A stretch of 64,000 nucleotides of DNA from Drechmeria coniospora (Eukaryota > Ascomycota > Sordariomycetes > Hypocreales > Ophiocordycipitaceae), in contig NC_054390.1 in NCBI RefSeq assembly GCF_001625195.1, positions 372,001 to 436,000 of the forward strand. Reading direction: 5' to 3'. The notes under the pieces are model-generated. The model saw only the letters and a list, made by a program, of their open reading frames with translations. It ran no database searches and was not told the origin of the DNA. A program made the translations under genes and the position numbers. Shown here in pieces: positions 1 through 10,510 of the stretch. How positions within the stretch are numbered: the first letter of the stretch is position 1; each line of letters starts with the position of its first letter.

Positions 1-414
1 GGCGAGCCAAGCGGGACTTGAGCTCCGTACTCGGCCCGCATCTATTACTTGTGCGTGGCGGTGAAAGGGCCGGAACCACTTGCAGTACAGTGCTCCGTAC
101 AGAGTTCTCTGCACAACAAGTACACCTTGAAAAAGGGTATTACGTGCGCGTGTGCCGGTACTTGCTTGCATGCGCAGAGTCGGTAATAAGCCAACGCACC
201 ACCCGGGGCGGCACTCGGATGCCGCGCGCATGGCATGCCGCGCCGCAGGCAAGCAGGGACATGTACTTTCGGCGCTCGTATGCCGCTGGTGTCCGGTGCC
301 GTCCGGAGGGGCCCGGCGGATGTGCCGCAGGGAAAGCACGACCTTTGAGGGATGAACAGCTGACGTCAGAGCCCACAGCGGGCGCCGCCACCCATCGGCA
401 AGCCTGACCGCCAG
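1..414. other. Left edge, no supported gene
   Basis: This GC-rich stretch has several short overlapping open frames on both strands, but none has a recognisable domain, a plausible signal peptide or homopolymer-free coding character. I see no RNA gene or clear repeat in it. Confidence 0.5.
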
Positions 415-2100
415 TTGACGGCGGCAGGATCGACGGCGGCAGCATGGGCAGAAGCACTGGGAAGCCCATCGGCAGCGGTAGCATCGACGGTGGCAGCATG
501 GGCAGAAGCACTGGGAAGCCCATCGGCAGCGGTAGCATCGACCGTGGCAGCATGGGCAGAAGCACCGACAGAAGCTCGACGGCAGCGGTATCATCGATGG
601 TGGCAGCCTCGACGGTGGCAGCATGGGCAGCAGCATGGGCAGCAGCATGGGCAGCAGCATGGGCATCAGCATGGGCAGCAGCATGGGCAGAAGCACCGAC
701 AGAAGCCCATCGGCAGCGGTAGCATCGATGGTGGCAGCGTCGACGGTGGCAGCCTCGACGAGGGCACCAACAGGAGCACCCACGACAGCTGCAGCACCAA
801 CGACGGCGGCACCGACGGAAGCATCACCACCGACAGCAGAAGCACCGATGGTGGCAGCATCGACAACGGCAGCAGAAGCAGGGGCGGCATCGACAGAAGC
901 AGCACCGACAGCAGTAGCACCGATGGTGGCAGCATCTACAGAAGCACTGACGAGAGCATCAACAGAAGCATCGACGGGAGCATCAACGCCGACAGCGGCA
1001 GCATCGACTGAAGCACCGACGGGAGCATGAACGCCGATAGCGGCAGCATCAGCAGGAGCAGCACCGACAGAAGCACCATCAACGACAGCGGCAGCATCGA
1101 CAGAAGCACCACTACCACCAGAAACACCGATGGTGGCAGCATCGACGGCGGCAGCACCGACAGTGGCAGTGCCGACGGAAGCACCACCACCGACAGCACC
1201 ATCACCCACAGCGGCACCACCGACAGTGGCAGTGCCAATGGTGGCAGCATCGACGGAAGCATCGACAGGAGCAGCATCAGCAGCGGCAGCACCGACAGAA
1301 CCACCATTGACGATAGCGGCAGCACCGATAGCAGTTGCACCCATGATGGTAGCATCGATGGTGGCAGCATTGGCAGAAGCACTGATGGCGGTGGCATTGG
1401 CAGCAGCACCGATGGCGGTAGCATTAACGGCGGCAGCATCAACGACCGCAGTAGCAGCACATATAGTAGCAGCATCGACGGCAGCAGCACCGACTGCAGC
1501 ACCGACAGAAGCATCGGCCGAAGCACCGACCGAAGCACCAATGGCGGCAGCGTCAACAGCGTTGGCGTCAACAGCGTTGGCATCAATAGAGGCGGCATAA
1601 ACAGTGGCAGCATCAGAAGCGGCAGCGCCGACAGAAGCACCATCACCGGCAGCGGCAGCACCGACAGCAGTAGCATCAGCAGCGGCAGCATCAACAGAAG
1701 CACCGACGGCGGCAGCATCAACAGCGGCAGCATCAACAGCGGCAGCATCAACAGCGGCAGCATCAACAGAAGCACCGACCGAAGCACCATCACGGACAGC
1801 AGCAGCGCCGTCAGCAGCAGTACCAATGGTGGCAGCATCAGCAGAAGCACCAACAGCGGCAGCATCAACAGTCGCAGCAGCAGCACCGATAGTAGCAGCA
1901 TCGATGGCAGCAGCACCGACGGCAGCAGCACCGAAGGCACCACCACCAACGGCAGCAGCACCGACGGCACCACCACCAACGGCACCACCACCGACAGAAG
2001 CGCCGACAGAAGCACCGACAGAAGCACCGCCAACAGCAGAAGCACCCCTGGCGGCAGCATCGACAGAAGCACCACAGAAGCACCGACGGCACGACCACCG
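415..2100. repeat. GC-rich degenerate minisatellite built on GGCAGCATCGAC-like units
   Basis: About 1.7 kb consists of imperfect 9-12 bp units around GGCAGCATCGAC and AGAAGCACCGAC. The 5' part also carries larger direct repeats (a 63-bp unit at about 430-560, and GGGCAGCAGCAT runs at 625-690). Because the unit length is a multiple of three, several frames on both strands stay open: one reads Gly-Ser-Thr-Asp-rich, another Ala-Thr-rich, and the opposite strand Leu-Pro-rich. A secreted or surface low-complexity protein cannot be excluded, but no start context, signal peptide or conserved domain supports one frame over the others, so I call it a repeat rather than a gene. Confidence 0.75.
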
Positions 2101-2245
2101 ACAAAAGCCCCACCAACACGACCACCGCCGACACCACCATCACCACCATCACCACCATCACCACCATCACCACCACCACCATCACCACCACCAACACCAC
2201 CAACACCATCAACACCATCAACACCACCACCAACACCGCCATCCA
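2101..2245. repeat. Trinucleotide-like (CCACCA/CCATCA) tract
   Basis: A nearly pure run of CAC, CCA and CAT triplets follows the preceding minisatellite and probably arose by slippage. It reads as poly-Pro/Thr, poly-His or poly-Thr according to frame. Confidence 0.85.
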
Positions 2246-2449
2246 TGCCACCACGACACCCCCGTCGCCGGCAGCGGCAGCGGCAGCGCAGGCTGGCGGT
2301 CAAGACCGTGACCGTGTCCCGTCCCGAGGTCACATCCGCCGCCGCGTCCGTCCATGACCATCCATCGCGCCGTCGTCTGCCTTGCCGCAATCGACCGCCG
2401 CACGGGATGACGCGGAAAGGTCGAGTGCCCAGAGTGCATGGAAAACCCG

Positions 2450-3780
2450 ACGCCAAACTGTCCTTGATGGTCGCAGCGGAGTAATGGTATGCTGCTAATC
2501 ATTCGCCGAAGAAAGCTGGGCAAACAATCTACACCACAAAGAATCAACGTACACCGTTTATTAGACTTTATTTCATGCACGGAATCCATCGTTGTCAGTA
2601 ACGGTAGCAACAATGTCCACGTAGGCCAAAGTGGCCGTCATCGCCTTGTGCCGTCATCGCCTTGTGCCGTCATCGCCTTGTCGCATCATCGCCTTGTCGC
2701 ATCATCGCTTTCCCTTCAGTGTCGTGGAATTGACTACTCCCTGCCATCCATCATCCGTCGAGGATGGAAGCAAGCAATTGGTATCCTACGCCGAGTATAT
2801 GGAGCCCGAAATTCTCAAAGTAATTCTCCAAGGATTAATCCCACTCCGATATCTAGGCCGGCGCTTGTTACGGAGCATGTCCGAAACCGAGCCAACATCG
2901 TCCCGTCTTTGAGATGAGACGCCTTATCCGCTCAAACTCGGCCGCGCACATTCGCTTGCATACAAACAATCCGAGATGAGTCTCTGACGCGGTGGAGTTG
3001 TTCCATATAATTTCAGCAAATGAATATGGACATCATGATAACGTTGCATCGGTGTGGCGGCATGTTTGGACAGAAACAGGAGACACACCATCACCAAAAC
3101 TCACCAGTTCTTACACATCAACTTGGATGGGATGGTGGCAGTCCTGATCGGCGCAGTTGCTGGCAACTATCCCTCAAATCGCCCTCCTTGGTGTCAACGC
3201 GGGCAAGATGCTTCGACAATGATCAAAGCATATTTCCCGTTCCTCCATGGCAATCGCGCAGACAGATACGACACAATCTTGGCACGCAAGACTCCCCATC
3301 CTCTTCCGTTCGAGCAGTGACGTGCCAACGTCATTGGTGACCGCAGCTGAGAGGCGAGAACACGGAGGGCACTTGAGAAATAACAAGAACGCGACCTTGC
3401 ATCGCGTCACGATAATAAATAGCGTCCCATTGCGTTGGGTGCGCCCGTACTCGTTTTCTAGCTGTCCTGCGGTTGGCCGAGCGCCTTTGCCCTGAAGGAG
3501 TACAGAAACGAAACGAATGCCATAAAAGTTCGAGAGAGCCGCGCCTTTGCCCTGAAGCGGTGCAGAAACGAAAACATGCTATAAAAGTTCGAGAGAGCCG
3601 TGTGCGGACGATGGGCAGGCCGGCCCAGGGACACCCGCAGGCACACCCGGTTCCAATATTCCATCCACCGTTATACACATTGAGCGATCCAGGGGTATCG
3701 TAAGGGTTCAGCAAAATTCTCCGCCTCGGCTGATTCACCTTGCCATCGGCCCGAGGTCTACTCGTCATCCTCGACGCCGC
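2450..3780. repeat. Segmental duplication, copy A
   Basis: From about 2450 this sequence aligns, in the same orientation, with 5492-7096. Landmarks shared in order are the GATGGTCG(C/T)AGCGGAG start, the AAAGAATCAACGT / CCAAGAATCAACGT block, the GTCCACGTAGGCC block, the ATGAATATGGACAT block, the GGGAGAGCC-like promoter-proximal block and the AGGTCTACTCGTCATCCTCGA end. The last block is the 3' end of BRF1 (stop codon plus about five codons), so this copy carries a tiny BRF1 tail without the rest of the gene. The direction of duplication is therefore likely from the BRF1-linked copy B to A. Divergence is substantial (many substitutions and small indels), so the event is old. No conserved reading frame spans both copies. 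Confidence 0.8.
3481..3599. repeat. 60-bp tandem duplication inside copy A
   Basis: Two adjacent units of 60 and 59 bp both begin GCGCCTTTGCCCTGAAG and end TTCGAGAGAGCC. Copy B has only one unit (about 6835-6895), so this duplication arose after the segmental duplication. Confidence 0.85.
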
Positions 3781-4106
3781 GCCGCGTACGCTCGAGACGC
3801 GGTGCCTGTCCATGAAGCATGCCCCTGCACGCGGCACGCCTACATCACGCCCGAGACCGGCTCGTGCCGCGAACCCTGCGTCACGTACTGTCGAGTCGCC
3901 GGCAGGGGACGGCATCACGCGAGCAGCTGCAGAGCAGGGCCTAGGGGAGGGGACGAGAAGCATGCATTTCATTTCGGCCGAGACCTGCTCCAGCCTTTAC
4001 TCCTACTCCTCGCCTGGGCAGGCCGATACCCAACCACCCGTTCCCTCTGGGGATTTCATCAGTCGTCCACCGCGCATCGGGACCAAGCAGACGAAGCCTG
4101 CTTCTC

Positions 4107-4901
4107 TCATTCGTCGGATGTCTCCTCTCCCGCGTCCATCGCCTCCTCTCCTGCTTCGGACCTCTTTTGGTAGCCCATGAACTGGGCATACGACTCTCCC
4201 GAGGGAGCTATCCTCTCATTGTTGGCGTAAATGGAGGGCCAGTCCAAGCTTTCCCACTCCTGCCTCTGCTGAGAATATGTATCCCGAGCCTCAATCTCGT
4301 GCTCGTCGTCGTCGACAGACCTCTTGTTCTTATTCCAGCTGCCCATGAACTGAGAGTAGGTCTCGTCCGGGTGGTAGTATCGCTGGTTGTTGTTCCAGAT
4401 AGACTGCCAGTCCAGGTTGTCCCACTCCTGCTTCTGCTGGGAGTAGGTGCCCCGAGCCTCGATCTCGTGCTCGTCGTCGTCGTCGTCGACAGACCTCTTC
4501 TTGTTCTTATTCCAGCCGGCCATGAATTGGGAGTAGGTCTCGTCCGGGTGGTAGTATCGCTGGTTGTTTTTCCAGATGGACTGCCAGTCCAGGTTGTCCC
4601 ACTCCTGCTTCTGCTGGGAGTAGGTGCCCCGAGCCTCGATCTCGTGCTCGTCGTCGTCGTCGACAGACCTCTTTTTGTTCTTATTCCAGCCGGCCATGAA
4701 TTGAGAGTAGGTCTCGCCCGGGTGGTAGTATCGCTGGTTGTTGTTCCAGATGGACTGCCAGTCCAGGCTGTCCCATTCCTGCTTCTGCTGGGAGTAGGTG
4801 CCCCGAGCCTCGTTTGCATGCTGGCCTTCGGACTTATCAACAGGTGCAGCAAGCCCCAGACCAGCTGTGAGGGCAACGATGCAAGTGGTGGTAGCGTGCA
4901 T
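4107..4901 (-). CDS. Secreted Kex2-processed tandem-repeat precursor (KEP/RiPP-like)
   Basis: The 264-residue protein starts at the Met that opens a signal peptide (residues 1-19, a hydrophobic stretch ending GLGLAAP). The frame is open 57 codons further upstream, but that part covers the leader region and the TATA-to-start interval, so the internal Met is preferred. Four repeats follow a short propeptide: about 34-91, 92-150, 151-206 and 207-264. The first three share the core TYSQQKQEWD(S/N)LDWQSIW, then RYYHP(G/D)ETYSQFM and a dibasic NKNKKR or NKNKR site, followed by an acidic spacer SVDDDDEHEIEAR. The fourth unit is degenerate, having lost the paired Tyr and a Trp. KR/KKR after each unit is the classic Kex2 cleavage signal, so the precursor should yield several Tyr/Trp/Gln-rich peptides of similar sequence. 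Fungal precursors of this layout include pheromones, repellent peptides and dikaritin-type cyclic peptides. This one lacks the alpha-factor motif, and no UstYa-like modifying gene is seen nearby, so its role is unknown. Confidence 0.85.
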   Translation of the reverse strand: MHATTTCIVALTAGLGLAAPVDKSEGQHANEARGTYSQQKQEWDSLDWQSIWNNNQRYYHPGETYSQFMAGWNKNKKRSVDDDDEHEIEARGTYSQQKQEWDNLDWQSIWKNNQRYYHPDETYSQFMAGWNKNKKRSVDDDDDEHEIEARGTYSQQKQEWDNLDWQSIWNNNQRYYHPDETYSQFMGSWNKNKRSVDDDEHEIEARDTYSQQRQEWESLDWPSIYANNERIAPSGESYAQFMGYQKRSEAGEEAMDAGEETSDE

Positions 4902-5054
4902 GGTGAAATGTAGAAACGAATGGCACAAGATGCTAAAAGTAATGACAGTAAAGGGGATTAGGCAAAGCAGTGTAGTGAAGGTGATTTGGTAAAAGAATGT
5001 TCCGATTGTTCCGCTCCGTTCTGCTTCCACTTGGCATGAGTGCTCGGGCAAAGC

Positions 5055-5062
5055 TATATATA
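5055..5062 (-). promoter_or_regulatory. TATA box of the repeat-precursor gene
   Basis: A TATATATA element lies about 155 bp upstream of the chosen start at 4901, on the correct strand. With a fungal leader of about 100 nt this is a good core-promoter position, and it supports transcription of the gene from here. Confidence 0.55.
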
Positions 5063-5101
5063 GGCTGCTCAACTGCTAGCCCGGGCCATATCTAGGCGGG
5101 C

Positions 5102-5491
5102 ACGTTGCGGCAGAGATTGGCCGTGACGAAACATGGGCTCCTCGAGTCCACGAGCTTACACTCGTGCTGGTGGCGGAGTGAGTGGTTGTTCGCAGTCAGG
5201 AAACGCGTCTACTGAAGCTAAATGTAGCTAAATGGGAGTAAAAACGAACGAGGCCGAATTTGCCTCGCCATGATTTGTGCTAAACAGGAATAATGCCGTT
5301 TCCAATCGCCATCGCCTTGGCCCTATATTTACCCTTCACCCAAAGAAACACTAGGTCAGGGGGGACGGTGGTAGCCCGGAGAAAGCGCTCCGTCCTTTGT
5401 CCCGTTGGAGAGATTCGAGGGTCGCTTCAAGTTTAGACTAGACTTGACGGCATGGCCAGCCTTGGGAGAATAGCCGAGGCTGAGTTTGGCA
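5102..5491. other. Intergenic stretch upstream of the repeat-precursor gene
   Basis: This is promoter-side sequence between the TATA box and duplication copy B. I see no open frame with coding character and no obvious repeat. Confidence 0.5.
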
Positions 5492-7096
5492 CGGCGCCAA
5501 TCTGTCCTCGATGGTCGTAGCGGAGTATTAGTATGCTGCTAATTGTACGCCGAAACAAGCTGGGCTAACAATCGACACCACCAAGAATCAACGTGCTCCG
5601 TTTATTAGAATTTGTTTCATACATGGCCGTTTCCCGGCCACAACTTCCAACCTGTGATTTGATGACTCCGTACGCCCCGGGCTGATGCTATCGAGATGCT
5701 CTTTGCCAGTTGCGGCCTGGCAAAAACCTCCCTCATGATGCGGGCAGGCCTCGGCGGCCCAGGAGTGGCACTTGTTTCGGCTTGCTTCAGGCCCATCGCC
5801 ACTTGCTTCTGCTTCTTGCGCGATTCGAGGCTTCCCTTGGTAAAACGTCACGAGCCAGTTGGCTTCTACAATAATGCCATCCTACTCCATCGTCTCTTTG
5901 GCAAGGCCGGCCATGTCCGGGAGGTTAGCATCTCCCCATCATGGTCGCAGCCCATGGCCCTGCCCCCCTTGGCCCGTTATCTGTTACTTTCTTCACAGTA
6001 AAACGCATCCTGTCATGCATGGAATCCATCGTCGTCCTCGGTAACGGTCGTAACAATGTCCACGTAGGCCGAAGTGACCGTCATCGCCTTGCCGCATTAT
6101 TGCTTTCCCATTTTCATGCAGTACGTGTCGTGGAATTGACTGCTCCCTGAAGCAAGCAATCGGTATCCTACGCTGAGTAGATGGTTCCCGAAATTCTCCA
6201 AGTAGCAATCCCACTCCGATGTCTAGGCCAGCGCCAACATCGTCCCGTCTTTGAGACGAGACGCCTTGTCCGCTCGTACTCGGCCGCGCACATTTGTTTG
6301 CATGCAAACCCTCGATACGAGATGGCTCTCTGGCACGGTGGAGTCGTTGCGTTATAATTTCAGCACATGAATATGGACATTATGATTACGTCGCATCGGG
6401 GTGTCGGTATGTTGGGACAGAAACAGGAGACATACCATCGCCAAAACTCACCACTTACACGTAAGGTCGGATGGGATGGTGGCAGTTCTGATCGGCGCAG
6501 CTGCTGGGAATTATCCCTCAAATCGCCGTGTTTGTTGTCGACGCGGGCAAGATGCTTCGACGATGATCAAGGCTTTTCCCCGTTCCTGGATGGCATCGCG
6601 TAGATACGATATAATCTTGGCACGCGAAAGAAAAACCTCTCCATCCTCTTCCATTCGAGCCAACGTCATCAGTGACCGTAGCGGAGAGGCGAGAATAAGG
6701 AGGGTACTCGAAACATAACATGAACGCGATTCTTCCATCGCGTCACGATGATGAATAGCGTCACGATGATGAATAGCGTCGCATTGCGTTGCGTGCGCTC
6801 GTACTCGTGCACTCGCCGTCCTGCGGTCAGCCGAGCGCCTTTGCCCTAAAGGGGTACGGAAACGAAAAGGATGCCATAAAAGTTCGAGAGAGCCGTGTGC
6901 GGACGATGGGCAGGCCTGCGCAGCGACACCCGCAGGCACGCCCGGTTCCAATATTTCATCCATCATCATACACATCGAGCGATGGAGGGGTATCGTAGGG
7001 GTTCAACAAAAAATATCCAGCGTCGCACGGGAGGACGGGCGTCGTCGTCGGCCGATTCACCTTGCCATCGGGTCGAGGTCTACTCGTCATCCTCGA
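5492..7096. repeat. Segmental duplication, copy B, with an internal insertion
   Basis: This is the partner of 2450-3780. It runs into the last codons of BRF1. Relative to copy A it carries about 390 extra bases (about 5627-6013). The insertion is flanked by CATACATGG on the left and CATGCATGG on the right, which resembles a 9-bp target-site duplication with one mismatch. The inserted piece is GC-rich, has an 87-codon open frame on the minus strand with no recognised domain, and may be a gene fragment or small element. Confidence 0.75.
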
Positions 7097-9314
7097 GCCC
7101 GTACTCTGCATCGAGGTCGCCATTGTCGTCGTCGTAGCCGCCGTCAAACTCGCCGCCACCAAACTCGTCGCCGCCGCCGCCGCCGCCAAACTCGTCGTCG
7201 TCGCCGTACTCGGCCTCGTCGGGCTCCTCGACGTCGTCGTCGCCGCCCTCGACGTCGCCGGCGATGCTGTCCTCGGGCTCTTCATCGCCCTCGTCGCCGC
7301 CGCGCGTGCTGCCGGCGACGCTCGTCTTCCGGCTCGTCGCCTCGGAGCCGAGGCCAGCGTTGGGCAGGTCAAAGATGCTGCGGATGGCGTCGTAGTTGAT
7401 GCGCTTCGACCAAGCCCTGTCCTTGGCGACGCCGATGGCCGCCTCGGCCGCCGAGTTGGCCGGGCTCGTCTGGCCCTCGCCCATGCGAGCCCGCTTCCGC
7501 CGTCGGCGCGTCTGCTTCGGCCGGTCGGCCTCCATCTTCTTGAGAAAGACCTTTTCCTGCGTCTTGCGCAGCCAATCCTTGTTCTGGTTGACCCAGATGA
7601 GCTCCTTGATGCGGGCCTCGTCGGGCGACAGCAAGCAGTTGATGACCTCGGGGTCGTCGGCGAACTCGTCCTCGCCAATGTCGGCCGTCATCGAGACTTC
7701 CTTGCGCGGCCGCTGCTTCAGCGCCCAGCTCGTGTGTATGCGCGCGCGCTGCTCGGCGTTGGAGTAGGCGAGGGCGTGCTCGTACGTCAGGGGGTCGTTG
7801 AAGATCTCCTCAATCTGCCCCTCGAGCTCCTGCTCGTCCTGCTCCCACTCGTCGTTGATGGGCAGCTGGCCCCCCTTGGCCGTCTCCTTGCCCTTGCCGG
7901 ACCCGGGCGGCGCGCGCGCGTCTCCGCCGCCGTCGAGCTCGTCATCGAGGGCGTCGCCGAACTCGTCGGCGAGCCGGTCGAGCGTCTCGCCGTCCTCCTC
8001 CTCGACGACGGCCGGCGCGTCCGGCGGGATCTGGGAGGGCAGGGGGGGGATGATGAAGCCGTCGTCGTCGCGGCGAAACTTGATGGCCGGCGCCTGGGAC
8101 AGATCGGCGCCCGAATCAGTCACGCGTCGCTGCCGTCTCGCCGCCTCCGACTCCCGCTCGGCCTCCCGCGCCTCGTCGTCGGGGCCCCGGGCGGCGGCGT
8201 CGGACCGCTTGCGCTTGCGCGACGACTCCGACGTCCGCCTGTACTCGTCCGTCTTGCGGTAAAAGGACGGCGGGTCGTGCGAGCTCTCGAGAAAGTCCTG
8301 CTTCAGAAAGTCCTCGACCGACATGTTGCTGGACTCGGTGTGGTTGAACTCTTGCAGGCGATTCTGGATGGTGTGGTTGGTCACCTTGACGATGTAGACG
8401 ACCTCGCGGACGGTGCGTCGAAAGTTGTGCATGCGGGCGGCCATGAGCAGGCAGGCGCCGCAGATGCCCGACGGGCGACGGCCCATGACCATCCAGTCGC
8501 GGCTCATGCGCTTCACGAGGCGGACGGCGTCCTCGGCCACCTTGGCCGTGTCCTGGTGAAACTCCATCTTGGTGGCGAAGCGCCAGATGAGGTCCTCGGG
8601 GTAGACGGGGATGAGGCCATCGTTGCCGATGGGCACCACCTCGTTGAGCTTCTTGAAGATGCGGCCGAGCTTGAAGACGTTGAGCTGGACGAGGTCGGCG
8701 AGGTCGATGAGCATCACCTTGCACGGCGGCTCGGCCCGGCAGGCGGCGTAGAGGCAGACGGCGGCGACGCTGGCGAGGGTCCGGCCCTGGACAAAGTTGG
8801 CGCCCGAGGCGAGCTTGAAGACCTGGGTGCCGGCGGTGACGAGGCTCTCGCTGACGTTGAGCTGCTGGGCGTAGCCCTGCATGAGGCCGCGGGCCTCGCG
8901 GATGCTCTTCTCCCTGTCCTCGGAGCCGCCGACCCGGCGAAAGGCGGGGCCCATGCTGCGGACGCCGGCCTGGTCGGCGCCGACGAAGGAGCCCTGGACC
9001 ATGGCGGCGCCCGACGACGTCTCGCCGAACTGGATCTCGGCCACGATGTTGCTGTCGTCGGCGACGCGGCCGCAGGTCTGGCAGGTGCCGTCGACGACCT
9101 TGGGCCTCGGGCAGGCCTTGTTGGGACACTGCTGCCGCGCCGGGGCGGCGACGGACGCGTTCCTGTCGGCCGAGGCCGAGGCTCGCGACTGACGGACGGC
9201 GGCCTGGCGACGCTCCTCGCGCTCACGCATGGCCCGGACGGGGTTGGGCTTGGCGAACCGCGGCTTCGGCGCGCCGCCCACGGCCTTCTTTGCCGGGCTC
9301 AGGAAGGAAGACAT
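7080..9314 (-). CDS. BRF1: Transcription factor IIIB 70-kDa subunit BRF1
   Basis: This uninterrupted 744-residue protein is BRF1, the TFIIB-related subunit of TFIIIB that recruits RNA polymerase III to tRNA and 5S genes together with TBP and Bdp1. The order of parts fits the family. A basic N-terminal extension precedes a zinc ribbon with Cys63, Cys68, Cys78 and Cys81. Two cyclin-fold repeats cover about residues 105-300 and include TLASVAAVCLYAACR and RRPSGICGACLLMAARMH. A conserved C-terminal BRF1 homology block (about 540-680) includes LIWVNQNKDWLRKTQEK, the TBP/Bdp1-binding part. The tail from about 680 is strongly acidic and Gly-rich and ends LEDDE. The roughly 60-residue extension before the zinc ribbon is long. 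The gene is GC-rich, and no intron is needed. Its last codons lie in the segmental duplication shared with 2450-3780. Confidence 0.95.
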   Translation of the reverse strand: MSSFLSPAKKAVGGAPKPRFAKPNPVRAMREREERRQAAVRQSRASASADRNASVAAPARQQCPNKACPRPKVVDGTCQTCGRVADDSNIVAEIQFGETSSGAAMVQGSFVGADQAGVRSMGPAFRRVGGSEDREKSIREARGLMQGYAQQLNVSESLVTAGTQVFKLASGANFVQGRTLASVAAVCLYAACRAEPPCKVMLIDLADLVQLNVFKLGRIFKKLNEVVPIGNDGLIPVYPEDLIWRFATKMEFHQDTAKVAEDAVRLVKRMSRDWMVMGRRPSGICGACLLMAARMHNFRRTVREVVYIVKVTNHTIQNRLQEFNHTESSNMSVEDFLKQDFLESSHDPPSFYRKTDEYRRTSESSRKRKRSDAAARGPDDEAREAERESEAARRQRRVTDSGADLSQAPAIKFRRDDDGFIIPPLPSQIPPDAPAVVEEEDGETLDRLADEFGDALDDELDGGGDARAPPGSGKGKETAKGGQLPINDEWEQDEQELEGQIEEIFNDPLTYEHALAYSNAEQRARIHTSWALKQRPRKEVSMTADIGEDEFADDPEVINCLLSPDEARIKELIWVNQNKDWLRKTQEKVFLKKMEADRPKQTRRRRKRARMGEGQTSPANSAAEAAIGVAKDRAWSKRINYDAIRSIFDLPNAGLGSEATSRKTSVAGSTRGGDEGDEEPEDSIAGDVEGGDDDVEEPDEAEYGDDDEFGGGGGGDEFGGGEFDGGYDDDNGDLDAEYGLEDDE

Positions 9315-9399
9315 GCTGAGGGGAGGGATGTCGATTCGGCCAAGGGGAGACGACGTTTGCCGCGACGCCAGACGAGTCCCTCCTCGAGGCCTCTATCCA

Positions 9400-9470
9400 G
9401 GGCCCGAGAGGATGGGGGGAGGGCCCGAGAGGATGGGGGAGGGCCCGAAAGGATGGTGGGAGGGCCGAAA
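9400..9470. repeat. Three-copy 26-bp repeat before BRF1
   Basis: GGGCCCGAGAGGATGGGGGA is repeated about three times with few changes in the BRF1 5' flank, within about 160 bp of the start codon. It may lie in the promoter or leader. Confidence 0.8.
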
Positions 9471-9500
9471 ATACGGGGGAAAATCCGAGTGTTCGTGATG

Positions 9501-9750
9501 AATCGAGACAACGCAGGACGCAACGACGGATGGGTCAATTCCTCGATCGGATGGTGATGATGTTGATGTTGATGTTGTTGGGATGAAGCGTTCGATGATG
9601 GTTGGGGGCCGAAGAGACGGGGGGAAATCCGAGTTCTCGCGACGAATCGAGGCAACGCAGGACGCAACGACGACGCAACGATGGATGGGTCAATTCCTCG
9701 ATCGGGGGGGGGTGATGATGATGATGTTGTTTGGGATGGAGCGGTTGATG
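9501..9750. repeat. Two-copy direct repeat upstream of BRF1
   Basis: A block starting GAATCGAG(A/G)CAACGCAGGA and ending in GATGATGTTG-type triplets occurs at about 9501-9590 and again at about 9642-9750. The second copy has an internal CGACGCAAC duplication and a G8 run. No gene is seen between here and 9940. Confidence 0.75.
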
Positions 9751-9939
9751 ATGCTTGGGGTTGGTGGTGCGAGACGAGGCTGGCGGATGAAAAAGTCGAG
9801 GAAATGCCGACGTGGGGCAACTCGGGACAGGATGGGTTGGTGCGTCCATGGTCGAGCGGGGGAGCGGGTTGCTGAGTCAGGGCCGTCTCTGGAGTGACGG
9901 TTCGAATCACGGAGATGGCAAATTTTTTATCCACGCACA

Positions 9940-10510
9940 GTGCCTATGGGATTGTCGTGCAACAGCATGACGCACTGTATCAAGTATCACGGTCGAAAGT
10001 ACCAGGTACCGATGCAGTACTCTGTGCTCTGTGCACCTTGTACTCGCACGCGCCGCAGTCGTAGGTACAAATACAGTGCAGGTACGAACCGAACTCGTAC
10101 ACCTACAAGCACGTGCAGCGATTGTTGGTGTTGATGGGCTGCGCAAGCAAGTAGCTGTACAAGCACTCCGTACTGTACGGCTAAACACATGTACTACTGC
10201 AAGTACTTGCAAGTAGACAAGCACATGTACTCTGTACGCCTTCTGGCAAGAGCCTCGGTACCAGGTACGAGCAATAACATGCACTCTGACAAGTACTGTA
10301 TACTTGGCAATTCAATGTGCATGTACGGAGTACTCTACCGACAGATAGTGTATAGTAGTACAAGTAAGTACTTAAGTTGCCGTGAGTACAGTAGGTACAT
10401 GCTCCGTACTCTCTCTGTACATTTACTTACAGTACTTGCAGGTTCGTTGTACAAGTACACTCTGTACCGCACTCGGTACAATCCTTGTACTCGGTACTTG
10501 TGCGGCGTCG
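9940..10510. repeat. GTAC-rich low-complexity tract
   Basis: This 570-bp stretch is crowded with short palindromic motifs such as GTACTCCGTAC, CAAGTACTTG and GGTACCAGGTACC, roughly one GTAC every 15-20 bases. The same motif type recurs at 35370-35480 and 36660-36780, so it is a genome habit rather than a single site. No reading frame in it looks coding. Confidence 0.7.

Noticed and set aside
936..2456. A 506-codon minus-strand frame rich in Leu and Pro
   Set aside because: It is a translation of the GC-rich minisatellite and CAC/CCA tract. Other frames are equally open, and no domain is seen.
9890..9915. A GGTTCGAATC string resembling a tRNA T-loop
   Set aside because: The flanking bases do not pair into a T-stem, and no acceptor or anticodon arm can be drawn.
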